From NCBI RefSeq assembly GCF_023667495.1, contig NZ_JAMOZL010000003.1:372001-436000 (forward strand): a stretch of 64,000 bases of DNA, written 5' to 3'. Source of the DNA: Dyadobacter sp. MSC1_007. Lineage in GTDB: Bacteria; Bacteroidota; Bacteroidia; Cytophagales; Spirosomataceae. Position numbers and translations under genes: made by a program. Every line of letters begins with the position of its first letter. Position 1 is the first letter of the stretch. The notes beneath the pieces are model-generated. The model had not been told where the DNA came from. It did not search any database and worked only from the letters and a program-made list of their open reading frames with translations. Shown here one piece after another: positions 1 to 8,611 of the stretch.

Positions 1-2518
1 TGGTAGGGTCATTAGTGGGATCCCAGTAAGTTACTTCTCCAAACCGCACGCTGCGAAGCATTATCCCGAACTTCCCGGCCTTGTAATTGATCGTCAGACT
101 TTGTTTGTTTTTGGGGCTGGCTATTTCAAACCGGCTCAAATCTTCCCGGTTAAAATAAGTGTTAACCTGATTGGTCTGCACCAATATGTCCGAAGCATGG
201 ATAATAGGCCTGCCATCAGCGCCTTTTTTTACTTTGTTTTGAATAAATGTGCCTGCAAGAATCGCCCTGATCGACTGATTTTTGCCGAATTTAGTATTGT
301 ACGACAAAACCGCTTCGATTCCCCGCGAACGCGTATCAACTGCATTGGAAAAGAAATTCGCCGTAGTAGCATTCGCAGCTGCCAGCTGAGCTTTCAGATT
401 GGCATTACCGCCATCGTTAAAATTGTTGGTCAACACAATGCGGTCGTCAATGTCGATCTGATAGGCATCGACGGTGAGTTCAAATGCATTATTGATCTGA
501 ATGGTGGTACCAACGGTGAAACTTTGGGAAGTTTCCTGTTTGAGCTTTGGGATGCCCAGGACTTCAGCCGGTTTGCTGTCATTGGTGAAGGTGCCGCTTT
601 CCTGGGGCACCTGCTGGCCGTTTTGGGTTACAAATAGCGTGTTCGTTTTGGCATAATAACGTTGCTGCAAGGAAGGCGCCCTGAACCCGGTGCTCGCTGA
701 CGCACGCAAGGCGATACCGTCTGTGAATTTAAACCGGGTCGAGAACTTGTAGTTGAGTGTATTCCCAAAGTCAGAGTAGTTTTCGAAACGCAATGCCGCA
801 CTGAAAACCCACCATTTTGCAATGTCCTGTTCAAGATCGAGATACCCGGCTACGCTGTGCCTGGAATGCGACCCTGCATTCTGGGGAAAGAAACCTGAGA
901 ATACCTGAGCCCCCGCCGCCACTCCGGCAGCCACGTCGTAGTTTTTGTAAGAAGCTTCCTCTCCGGCCGTAATGGTGTATTTATCAGTCCGCTGTTCGGC
1001 ACCTACTGCTACATTGAGGCCATAAAGCACGTCAAACTTCCTGCCCAGGTCAAGGTTGATCGTGTTTTGAGAAAATGCATTTCCACCGGCATCGAATTTC
1101 CGCTGAAAGCTGCTGTTGCCGACAGCCTGCGTATAATTAACCGAGTTGGAGATCGTGTAGTCGAAATCATTTTTTCCAAAAGTATTGCTGAGGTCAAACC
1201 GCCATTCACCCAGTTTTCCGCGAAAACCGGCTGCGGCTGAAATATCGGTCACGTCGCTGTTGATCTCCGGTAAAAAGCCATTAGGGTAAACAGCAAATAC
1301 ATTTGTTCTCACGGCGGCAGGGATTCCGTTGGGATACCGGTAAAAGCCCGCAGCATTACCCTTTTTGTTATTATAACCTCCGAATGCATAAATTTCCATC
1401 GCATCGTTAACGGGGATACTGGCATTCACGACAACGCCTCCGCCCTTCACTTCCGAATTGCCGATACGCATATCGAAATCGTTGCGGGTAAGGCCCTTTT
1501 GTGTCAGTAGTTCCTGGTCAACCACTGTACCGTTCACTGCGGGGAATATTTGGCCGGTATAGGTGCCGGTTCGATTGGTGGCTTCCCGGTTGACGTATTC
1601 TCCTGTGATATTGACGAAACCTTTCTGCCCAATTTTCAAGCCATAGTTCAGCCCGACCTGCGCCGTCCCACCGTCTGAAATGTCAACGGAAGCGTCTTTG
1701 TTGTTATTGATAATATAGTTTTTGTCGTAGCTGGTCACGTTCTGGCCGTAGGAGACATTGCCGCTGAGGCCGGTTCGCGATTTTAATATAATATTGATTA
1801 CCCCGGCAATGGCGTCGGAGCCATATTGTGCCGCCGCTCCGTCCCGAAGTATCTCTATCTTATCAACTGCCGTCGCCGGGATTGCATTCAGGTCGGTGCC
1901 GACCGTGCCGCGGTTAACCGTGCCATTCACGTTCACGAGCGAGGATTGATGCCTTCTTTTACCATTGATCAATACTAAAACCTGATCCGGACCGAGCCCA
2001 CGCAACTGAGCGGGATCAATGTGGTCGGATCCGTCGGAAATCGTTTGCCGTGATGACTGGAATGATGGTGCGACGTATGTTAGTATTTGATTGATATCCA
2101 CCTGGCCGACATTGTTGGTGATCTGCGAAACGGGGATAATGTCAACCGGAACGGGGGAGTCGATACGTGAGCGGCCTCCGCTGCGTGAGCCGGTTACAAC
2201 AATTTCCCCAAGCACTTCCGAGGACTCCGACATTGCAATGTTCAAAGTGGGAGACTGGCCGGAGCTGACTGCCACGGGGACAATTTTTGGCGTGTATCCG
2301 ATAAATGAAATGACGATATTGTAGTTGCCATCAGGCATTGTGAGCCCAAAATTCCCATCCGGGTCTGTTACCGTGCCGGTATTTGTGCCTTGTACCAAAA
2401 TGGATACCCCAGGTAACGGAGAACCATTTTTCTCATCGGTGATCTTCCCTTTGATGGACTGGGAAAATGCAGAAAGCGAAATCAAAAACGTGATTAAAAG
2501 TAATAATGATCTTTTCAT
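1..2518 (-). CDS. TonB-dependent outer-membrane receptor (C-terminus cut by window start)
   Basis: Reading the minus strand from the ATG at 2518-2516 gives about 839 codons open to the window edge, so the end of the beta-barrel is missing. Residues 1-20 are a signal peptide (MKRSLLLLITFLISLSAFSQ). Residues about 21-105 are a carboxypeptidase-regulatory-like (CarbopepD_reg_2) domain with the usual GxVTDPDGNF and FIGYTPK motifs. A TonB plug follows, with LGEIVVTGSR, QLRGLGPDQVLVLINGKRR and a DGAAAQYGSDAIAGVIN motif, and then barrel strands. The protein lacks the SusC signature loop and no susD lies upstream, so it is a stand-alone TonB receptor rather than a SusC transporter. The ligand cannot be told from the sequence. 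It is separated from mdh by 176 bp containing the mdh terminator, so it has its own promoter. Confidence 0.93.
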   Translation of the reverse strand, partial: MKRSLLLLITFLISLSAFSQSIKGKITDEKNGSPLPGVSILVQGTNTGTVTDPDGNFGLTMPDGNYNIVISFIGYTPKIVPVAVSSGQSPTLNIAMSESSEVLGEIVVTGSRSGGRSRIDSPVPVDIIPVSQITNNVGQVDINQILTYVAPSFQSSRQTISDGSDHIDPAQLRGLGPDQVLVLINGKRRHQSSLVNVNGTVNRGTVGTDLNAIPATAVDKIEILRDGAAAQYGSDAIAGVINIILKSRTGLSGNVSYGQNVTSYDKNYIINNNKDASVDISDGGTAQVGLNYGLKIGQKGFVNITGEYVNREATNRTGTYTGQIFPAVNGTVVDQELLTQKGLTRNDFDMRIGNSEVKGGGVVVNASIPVNDAMEIYAFGGYNNKKGNAAGFYRYPNGIPAAVRTNVFAVYPNGFLPEINSDVTDISAAAGFRGKLGEWRFDLSNTFGKNDFDYTISNSVNYTQAVGNSSFQRKFDAGGNAFSQNTINLDLGRKFDVLYGLNVAVGAEQRTDKYTITAGEEASYKNYDVAAGVAAGAQVFSGFFPQNAGSHSRHSVAGYLDLEQDIAKWWVFSAALRFENYSDFGNTLNYKFSTRFKFTDGIALRASASTGFRAPSLQQRYYAKTNTLFVTQNGQQVPQESGTFTNDSKPAEVLGIPKLKQETSQSFTVGTTIQINNAFELTVDAYQIDIDDRIVLTNNFNDGGNANLKAQLAAANATTANFFSNAVDTRSRGIEAVLSYNTKFGKNQSIRAILAGTFIQNKVKKGADGRPIIHASDILVQTNQVNTYFNREDLSRFEIASPKNKQSLTINYKAGKFGIMLRSVRFGEVTYWDPTNDPT

Positions 2519-2634
2519 AGCAATGTGTGTTTAAAGGTGAATAGTTGTTGAAAAAATTGAATTTTATTCATTTTTTATTGTGTTTATTAATAACAAATTA
2601 GGTTAAACCCTGATCAAAACCAAATATTCAGGTA

Positions 2635-2670
2635 AGCAAAAGGCCGGCCCGGAAATTACCGGACCGGCCT
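2635..2670 (-). terminator. Rho-independent terminator of mdh
   Basis: Read on the minus strand, a GC-rich stem (AGGCCGGTCCGG paired with CCGGGCCGGCCT, loop TAATTT, one mismatch) is followed by a short run of four T. It begins 25 bp after the mdh stop codon. Confidence 0.8.
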
Positions 2671-2694
2671 GTATTATAGTAAATTATAAACTGC

Positions 2695-3621
2695 TTACAA
2701 TGCCAACGCTGCGTTCATAGAGCGAACGGCTTCCGCTGACTTTTCAAACGCAGCTTTTTCGGCGTCGCTCAGGCGGAGATTGATGATTTTTTCCCATCCT
2801 CCTCTTCCCAGCACGACTGGTACACCCATGCAAATATCCTTCTGGCCATATTCTCCATTCAGGTAAACGCTGCATGGGACAATGCGTTTCTGGTTGCGTA
2901 CAATGCTTTCAACGAGGAGCAACGTAGCAGCGCCCGGGGCATACCACGCTGATGTTCCGATCAATTTCGTCAATGTGGCACCGCCTACCATGGTGTCTGC
3001 CGCCACTTTTTCAAGTTGGTCGGTCGACAGGAAGCGGCTTACGGGGATACCGTTGTAGGTAGCAAGCCTGGTCAGGGGGATCATCGTTGTGTCACCGTGT
3101 CCGCCGATAACCATTCCGTGAATGTCCAGCGGCGATACGTCCATGGCCAATGCGAGATATGTTTTGAAACGTGCGCTGTCCAATGCACCGCCCATTCCGA
3201 TCAAACGTTTTTTAGGGATACCGGATTCTTTAAGCGCCAGGTAAGTCATGGTATCCATTGGATTAGATACCACAATGATGATCGCTTTGGGAGAGTATTT
3301 GAGAATATTTTCAGTAACTCCTTTTACAATTCCTGCATTGATACCAATTAACTCTTCGCGGGTCATGCCGGGTTTACGGGGCAGACCGGAAGTGATTACA
3401 ACCACATCGGAGCCTTTTGTTTTTTCGTAGTCGTTCGTAGAGCCGATGGGTTTGGTATTGAAGCCCAGCAAGGCGGCCGTTTGGTACATATCGAGGGATT
3501 TGCCTTCGCTGACGCCTTCTTTGATATCCAGTAACACCACTTCTTCTGCCAGCTCACGACGGATGATATTATCGGCAGTGGTAGCACCCACTGCACCCGC
3601 GCCTACAACAGTAATCTTCAT
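2695..3621 (-). CDS. mdh: malate dehydrogenase (LDH-like type)
   Basis: 308 residues, which is the normal length. It oxidises malate to oxaloacetate with NAD+ in the TCA cycle, in the cytoplasm. The Rossmann motif GAGAVGATTA is at residues 7-16, followed by VLLDIKEG. The substrate loop reads SGLPRKPGMTREEL with the catalytic-loop arginines, VVSNPMD is present, and the catalytic histidine lies in IGGHGDTTMIP. These features are those of the tetrameric LDH-like MDH group found in Bacteroidota and Chlorobi. The gene is alone in its transcription unit: the gene upstream (3815) is divergent and a terminator follows. Confidence 0.96.
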   Translation of the reverse strand: MKITVVGAGAVGATTADNIIRRELAEEVVLLDIKEGVSEGKSLDMYQTAALLGFNTKPIGSTNDYEKTKGSDVVVITSGLPRKPGMTREELIGINAGIVKGVTENILKYSPKAIIIVVSNPMDTMTYLALKESGIPKKRLIGMGGALDSARFKTYLALAMDVSPLDIHGMVIGGHGDTTMIPLTRLATYNGIPVSRFLSTDQLEKVAADTMVGGATLTKLIGTSAWYAPGAATLLLVESIVRNQKRIVPCSVYLNGEYGQKDICMGVPVVLGRGGWEKIINLRLSDAEKAAFEKSAEAVRSMNAALAL

Positions 3622-3670
3622 AGGAAAATATGGTTAATTGTATAGAAATTGATGCTTTTTGAATTTTTTC

Positions 3671-3703
3671 CTAAAAGTAGGACACATAATTTGTTTAAAC
3701 CAA
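3671..3703 (-). promoter_or_regulatory. Possible mdh promoter
   Basis: On the minus strand TTGG is followed after 20 nt by TACTTTTAG, one base short of the Bacteroidota -7 consensus TAnnTTTG. It lies about 50 bp upstream of the mdh ATG. This is a motif match only. Confidence 0.35.
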
Positions 3704-3814
3704 GGGTAATGTGATTTTTTGGCCGAAAAGTGTCCGGCCCGATCCAAAATGCAATTTTTTCCGTAAGTTGATAGTTATAATGGCTCTACGAACCACTTTT
3801 TCCTGCTTTAAATA

Positions 3815-4246
3815 ATGAATGAAGAATCAATGATATCGCGGATTTTACAATCGATTTTTTTTAGGAATGCGACAGGAAAAGCAGGTCGATACGTCAGGAA
3901 TTCAGGACGGTTGGTGGAACTGGCCAAAGAAGTGTTGGGGAAGCTTCAGCATGTAGGTTTCAAAGGTAACCTCGCGGAGTTCCAGACGAGCGTGCAGATG
4001 CTGATCCGGATGGTGAAGGCTTATGCGTCGGGCGAATACAAGGGCTTGCCGTGGAAAAGCCTGATTTCCATTGTCGCAGTACTGATCTATTTTGTGTCGC
4101 CAATAGACTTTATTCCGGACTTTTTGCCAGTAATAGGCATCACTGACGACGTGGCATTGGTGGTGTGGCTCATCAAAACACTGGGTGATGATGTGCGTAA
4201 GTTCAGCGAGTGGGAAAAGCGGGAAAAGACAATTAATATAGGATAA
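3815..4246 (+). CDS. YkvA family (DUF1232) membrane protein
   Basis: 143 residues. The C-terminal half carries the DUF1232 core: a hydrophobic helix (about residues 87-103, SLISIVAVLIYFVSPIDFIP) followed by DFLPVIGITDDVALVVWLI. The SPIDxIPD and GxxDD signatures define the family. The N-terminal 80 residues are basic and amphipathic. The biochemical role of YkvA proteins is not known. The gene is divergent from mdh and lies 69 bp before tatA; co-transcription is possible, but tatA has its own promoter-like motif. Confidence 0.88.
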   Translation: MNEESMISRILQSIFFRNATGKAGRYVRNSGRLVELAKEVLGKLQHVGFKGNLAEFQTSVQMLIRMVKAYASGEYKGLPWKSLISIVAVLIYFVSPIDFIPDFLPVIGITDDVALVVWLIKTLGDDVRKFSEWEKREKTINIG

Positions 4247-4284
4247 AAGACGGCGGGAGTGTAGCTCTTATAAAAAAGAATAAT

Positions 4285-4292
4285 TATTTTTG
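4285..4292 (+). promoter_or_regulatory. Possible -7 promoter element of tatA
   Basis: TATTTTTG matches the Bacteroidota -7 consensus TAnnTTTG exactly and ends 23 bp before the tatA ATG. No clear TTTG is seen at the -33 position. Confidence 0.4.
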
Positions 4293-4315
4293 TAAACATT
4301 AAAAAAGAAACAGAT

Positions 4316-4516
4316 ATGGAATCAGTAACCGTTTTGGCATTTATGGGATTAGGTGGACAAGAAATCTTTTTGGTTGCCTTGTTCGTTTTACTCTTCTTCG
4401 GTGCGAAGAAAATTCCTGAGTTGATGCGCGGTTTGGGGCAAGGAATCAATGAATTCAAGAACGCTACTAAAGACGTTAAGGAAAATATTGAAAAAAGCAT
4501 GGAAGACCCCAAATAA
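4316..4516 (+). CDS. tatA: Sec-independent translocase subunit TatA/TatE
   Basis: 66 residues, the normal length of a small TatA. It forms the protein-conducting element of the twin-arginine translocase in the inner membrane. An N-terminal transmembrane helix ([19 protein letters not shown]) is followed by the hallmark [18 protein letters not shown] hinge and amphipathic helix, then a charged tail. No tatC is adjacent. The product matters for this window because at least three encoded proteins carry twin-arginine signals (genes at 33296, 37429 and 38849). Confidence 0.93.
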   Translation: MESVTVLAFMGLGGQEIFLVALFVLLFFGAKKIPELMRGLGQGINEFKNATKDVKENIEKSMEDPK

Positions 4517-4543
4517 CGCTTCCATCTTATCGAAGGTTTGACC

Positions 4544-4573
4544 AGAGCCATTAAGCTACCACTTAACGGCTCT
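4544..4573 (+). terminator. Hairpin between tatA and gatA (terminator or leader structure)
   Basis: AGAGCC-A-TTAAG and CTTAA-C-GGCTCT form a 12-position stem with one A/C mismatch around the loop CTACCA. It is followed by gattctttatttg, an imperfect T-rich tract. It starts 27 bp after the tatA stop and ends only 10 bp before the proposed gatA start, so it could end tatA transcription, cover the gatA ribosome-binding region, or both. Confidence 0.6.
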
Positions 4574-4583
4574 GATTCTTTAT

Positions 4584-6062
4584 TTGCAACCCCACAAAGA
4601 AATCACATTGAAAGAGTATCTGACGCTAGCCGAAATTCAGAAAGATTTGCGTGAAGAAGGTTTGACGTGCGTCAAGTTGGTTGACCATTATTTGCAAAAA
4701 ATAGAATCGGCTAAGCATCTCAACGCATTCGTCGAAGTATATACTGAGGAGGCAACAGCGGCTGCTCTGGCCGTTGATGCAAAGGTAGCCAACGGCACAG
4801 CCGGGCGATTGGCCGGCTTGGTCATCGGGCTTAAAGACGTACTCTCCTTGACGGGCCACGGTCTGCAAGCCGGGAGCCAGATCCTTCAATCATACAAGGC
4901 ACCTTACACCGCCACTGCCGTTCAGCGGCTCCTGGACGAAGATGCAATCATTATCGGCAGGCAAAACTGCGATGAGTTCGCGATGGGTTCGTCCAATGAA
5001 AATTCATCATTCGGGCCGGTATTGAATGCTATTAATAATGCAAAAGTACCGGGAGGTTCGTCAGGCGGATCGGCAGTAGCCGTTCAAGCCGGACTTTGTC
5101 ACGCGTCGCTTGGGAGCGACACGGGAGGTTCCGTGCGTCAGCCGGCCGCTTTTTGCGGTGTAATCGGAGTTAAGCCTTCTTATGGAAGAGTTTCACGTTA
5201 CGGGTTGATCGCCTATGCTTCGTCATTCGACTGCATTGGGCCGATTACGAAAAGCGTAGCCGACGCGGCAATAATTCTCGAAGTAATGTCAGGCGCGGAC
5301 GATTATGACAGCACAGTTTCATCGAGGGAAGTTCCCACCTACTCGGAAAGCCTTGAATGGAAGGGAAAAGCGAAGGTTGGTTATATCCGGACTGCGGTAG
5401 AAAACGAGGCGATAGCCCCCGAAATCCGTCGCCAGACCTCCGAACTGCTGAACCGTCTGCAAGCGGAAGGACACGAAGTTGTGCCGATCGATATGCCGCT
5501 TCTCGACTCACTTTTGCCAACATATTATATTCTCACGACCGCTGAAGCGAGCTCAAACCTGTCTAGATTTGACGGCGTCCGTTACGGATACCGCAGTCCG
5601 GAATCGCGCGATCTTGAAACCATGTACAAGAAAACACGTACAGAAGGTTTTGGTAATGAGGTAAGGAGAAGAATACTATTAGGTACTTTCGTATTAAGTG
5701 CAAATTATTACGACGCATACTATACCAAGGCGCAACGCGTTAGAAGATTGGTGCGGGAAGAAACGAACCGTTTTTTTGAGCAGTTCGATTTTCTGATTTC
5801 ACCCGTGACACCAACCACAGCTTTTACTATTGGTGAAAAAACCGAAGATCCGTTACAAATGTATCTTGCCGACATTTTCACCGTTCAGGCGAATGTAGTG
5901 GGCAGTCCTGCCATCTCAATCCCCAATGGGTTGGATGATCAGGGGATGCCTATCGGAATACAGATCATGGCTCCTTATTTCGGGGAGGAAAAGATGCTGG
6001 CTTTTGCCAGTTACCTCACCGAACTGAACAAGAAGGATGCATTAGAATACAACGCGGGCTAA
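4584..6062 (+). CDS. gatA: Asp-tRNA(Asn)/Glu-tRNA(Gln) amidotransferase subunit A
   Basis: 492 residues, typical GatA length. It supplies ammonia for amidating mischarged Glu-tRNA(Gln)/Asp-tRNA(Asn), working with GatB and GatC, neither of which is adjacent. The amidase triad Lys-cisSer-Ser is intact: K84 (GLKDVLS), S159 (GGSSGGSA) and S183 (SDTGGSVRQPA), with the same spacing as in characterised GatA. There is no ATG in frame upstream before a hairpin at 4544-4573, so the start is TTG, either at 4584 or at 4608 (LKEYLTLAEIQ). The second fits the usual family N-terminus slightly better. Confidence 0.95.
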   Translation: MQPHKEITLKEYLTLAEIQKDLREEGLTCVKLVDHYLQKIESAKHLNAFVEVYTEEATAAALAVDAKVANGTAGRLAGLVIGLKDVLSLTGHGLQAGSQILQSYKAPYTATAVQRLLDEDAIIIGRQNCDEFAMGSSNENSSFGPVLNAINNAKVPGGSSGGSAVAVQAGLCHASLGSDTGGSVRQPAAFCGVIGVKPSYGRVSRYGLIAYASSFDCIGPITKSVADAAIILEVMSGADDYDSTVSSREVPTYSESLEWKGKAKVGYIRTAVENEAIAPEIRRQTSELLNRLQAEGHEVVPIDMPLLDSLLPTYYILTTAEASSNLSRFDGVRYGYRSPESRDLETMYKKTRTEGFGNEVRRRILLGTFVLSANYYDAYYTKAQRVRRLVREETNRFFEQFDFLISPVTPTTAFTIGEKTEDPLQMYLADIFTVQANVVGSPAISIPNGLDDQGMPIGIQIMAPYFGEEKMLAFASYLTELNKKDALEYNAG

Positions 6063-6327
6063 ACCAATTTTTTTTGGCCTGAAAGACGTACCGCGGGCGT
6101 ATTTGTCACCAGGTTTTAAGTAAATAATCATGCCAGGATAACAGGCAAATTTGTTAGGTTATTCCGAATGAGGACTTTGTGTGAATAGTGAAAAATGTAT
6201 TAGAGATTATTCTGATTCATCAGGCCAGTTTCAAATTAAAAAGGACCTTTTTATCTGTCAGTAAATCATCAACAGGTATAAGCCATTGAAAACCATGAAT
6301 TGATTAACCTTCAAAAAACATTTATTA

Positions 6328-7887
6328 ATGAGGATTTCGAAAAAAGTATTGTGGCTCGGAGCCATGTGTGCAGGGTTCTGGAATACGCCTTCAATGGCCG
6401 TAGTTCCACAAGAGAGTTTGACATCCGGGCAGGATACAGTTGAGACTATTGCTCAGGAAGAAGATGATTTGATGCCATCGTTACCGGAAGTAGAGGAGAT
6501 CGGGGCTACCCCCGCGATTCCTCAGGAGCTTTTAAAGGAACGGTTCGCGAAACTGGAAAAATCAATTCCACTTACCTACCACAAATCTTCCCATGAATTT
6601 GTAGAATACTTCATCTACAAAAAGGCGAAGTTCACAAAAACGATGATGGAGCGGATGCCATTGTACTTCCCCCTCTTCGAAAAAACACTTCAAAAGCACG
6701 GATTACCTGTCGAGCTGAAATATCTTTCGATGATCGAATCCGGCTTGAACCCCACTGTAATTTCCCATGCACGGGCAGGCGGCCTCTGGCAGTTTATGCC
6801 TGCGACGGGCCGTGAGTTCGGGTTATACCAGGATAAATACATCGACGAACGCTTCGAGCCGGTAAAAGCAACGGAAGCAGCCTGTCTTTATCTGAAACAG
6901 CTTTACAAGATCTTTGGTGACTGGGAACTTGCCCTGGCATCTTATAATACAGGGCCGGGCAATGTCAAAAGGGCCATGCGCCGTTCACGCGGTACCACTT
7001 TCTGGACCATATATAATGTTCTCCCGCGCGAAACGCGCTCATATGTGCCCCAGTATGTAGCCATGAACTACATGATGAACTACGGTTACGACCATGGCAT
7101 ATTCCCTGAAACCACCGAGTTCCAGATCCCCAACGATACGATCCATATCAATGGTTATATTGACCTGACGACATTCTGCAATCAGACGGGTATCGATTTC
7201 GAAGACCTTAAGAAACTTAATCCGCAGATCACCAAAACATCGTTGCCTGATCAGACCCGGGATTTCGTGCTCAAAGTGCCGAGCGTGCAATTCACCTATC
7301 TGGTAAGCAACCGTGGTCCTATTATGGATTCGTGTACCAGGAGATACCTTCCTACCGGTGTAATGGTGGCCAAAGCCGACAGCATCCGCACCGATTCGCT
7401 TGGTGGAAACACGCCCTTCCCTTATGTACTTGCATCAAACGGACAGGATGTTTCAGAGGATGAGCTGGACGACGAAGAAACAGAAGAAGTCGTTGAAAAA
7501 AGCAGGACCAAGCGGGTTTCGCATACCGTCCGCCGTGGCGACAACGTTTCGTCGATTGCGAGAAGATATGGTGTAACGGTATCGGCACTCAGGAAATGGA
7601 ACCACATTCGCCGCAACAATATCCGGAAAGGGCAGCGGCTCGTGATTTACAAAGAGGTAAAGCGGAACGTTCCGACAACACGCATTGCGGTAGCTTCAAA
7701 GTCTAACCACGAAGAGGTAGCCAGGCAGCAAAGACATACCAGAAAACGTTATCATACTGTCCAGAAGGGAGATACGCTGTGGATTATTTCGCAGCGCTAT
7801 GGCCTTGAAATAGGACAGTTAAAGAAAAGAAACAAGATCAGGGGCAATGCGATCAAGCCTGGTCAAAAACTAATCATTTCGACCTAA
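6328..7887 (+). CDS. MltD-like membrane-bound lytic murein transglycosylase with two LysM domains
   Basis: 519 residues. It cleaves the glycan strands of peptidoglycan in the periplasm. A signal peptide covers about residues 1-24 (ending PSMA). The SLT domain runs from about 115 to 235, with catalytic glutamate E137 in YLSMIESGLNP, then GLWQFMPATGREFGL and ASYNTGPGNVKRAM. Two LysM peptidoglycan-binding domains follow at about 392-435 (HTVRRGDNVSSIARRYGV) and 473-517 (YHTVQKGDTLWIISQRYGL). There is no lipobox, so unlike E. coli MltD it is probably soluble or loosely attached. 33 bp separate it from ruvA, so the two may be co-transcribed. Confidence 0.93.
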   Translation: MRISKKVLWLGAMCAGFWNTPSMAVVPQESLTSGQDTVETIAQEEDDLMPSLPEVEEIGATPAIPQELLKERFAKLEKSIPLTYHKSSHEFVEYFIYKKAKFTKTMMERMPLYFPLFEKTLQKHGLPVELKYLSMIESGLNPTVISHARAGGLWQFMPATGREFGLYQDKYIDERFEPVKATEAACLYLKQLYKIFGDWELALASYNTGPGNVKRAMRRSRGTTFWTIYNVLPRETRSYVPQYVAMNYMMNYGYDHGIFPETTEFQIPNDTIHINGYIDLTTFCNQTGIDFEDLKKLNPQITKTSLPDQTRDFVLKVPSVQFTYLVSNRGPIMDSCTRRYLPTGVMVAKADSIRTDSLGGNTPFPYVLASNGQDVSEDELDDEETEEVVEKSRTKRVSHTVRRGDNVSSIARRYGVTVSALRKWNHIRRNNIRKGQRLVIYKEVKRNVPTTRIAVASKSNHEEVARQQRHTRKRYHTVQKGDTLWIISQRYGLEIGQLKKRNKIRGNAIKPGQKLIIST

Positions 7888-7920
7888 TAATCATCGCTTA
7901 AACTTACACATACTATTTTT

Positions 7921-8511
7921 ATGATTGCCTACGTTAACGGGATTGTTGCTTATAAAGACCCAGCGTACGCTATAATCGAAGTCAATGGATTGGGTTATGA
8001 GGTTCGGATATCATTACAGACCTATACTTCACTTCCTGAGCTCGGTGCACGGTGTAAGCTGGTAACGTTCCTGAATATACGGGAAGACGCCCATGTCCTT
8101 TACGGGTTTTGGGGAAATGATGAGAAGAAGCTTTTCCTGGATTTGATCGGAATTTCAGGAATAGGGCCATCTACGGCACTTGTAATGCTTTCATCACTTT
8201 CCTCCTCCGAGATAAGACAAGGCATTATTGACGAAGACCTGCGCCTGATACAGTCTATCAAAGGCATTGGATCTAAAACTGCTCAACGCGTAATCCTCGA
8301 ACTAAGAGACAAAATTCGAAAAGAAGACCTTGTATCGACCGGCGTTAAAACCCCGGATACACCGTCAGGGACTCTTAGGAGCGAAGCGTTGGCCGCACTT
8401 GTAACCTTGGGAATACCAAAGGCAACTGCGGAGAAGAGCCTGGATGCAATTATCAAGCGCGAAGGGCCGTCAATTACCGTTGAAAATCTGATCAAACTGG
8501 CGTTACGATAA
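7921..8511 (+). CDS. ruvA: Holliday junction branch migration protein RuvA
   Basis: 196 residues, the standard length. RuvA binds the four-way junction and loads RuvB. The N-terminal OB fold begins MIAYVNGIVAYKDP with GLGYEVRIS; the double helix-hairpin-helix follows (LIGISGIGPSTALVMLS and LIQSIKGIGSKTAQRVILEL); domain III is the last 50 residues (SEALAALVTLGIPKATAEKS). It lies immediately before sprA, a gene order (ruvA-sprA-gcvH) shared by many Bacteroidota. Confidence 0.97.
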   Translation: MIAYVNGIVAYKDPAYAIIEVNGLGYEVRISLQTYTSLPELGARCKLVTFLNIREDAHVLYGFWGNDEKKLFLDLIGISGIGPSTALVMLSSLSSSEIRQGIIDEDLRLIQSIKGIGSKTAQRVILELRDKIRKEDLVSTGVKTPDTPSGTLRSEALAALVTLGIPKATAEKSLDAIIKREGPSITVENLIKLALR

Positions 8512-8540
8512 ACCGGAACCGCAATGATATTTGGTAAAAA

Positions 8541-8558
8541 ATTTTACAACTGTAAAAT
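8541..8558 (+). promoter_or_regulatory. AT-rich perfect palindrome upstream of sprA
   Basis: ATTTTACA-AC-TGTAAAAT is a perfect inverted repeat with 8-bp arms and a 2-bp centre, 54 bp before the sprA start. Its size suits a dimeric regulator site. There is no T-run, so it is not a clear ruvA terminator. Confidence 0.35.
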
Positions 8559-8611
8559 CGTGTTGATGGATTTGTTTGTAAATACAACCTTCTCTAAATA
8601 AGTATATTACC

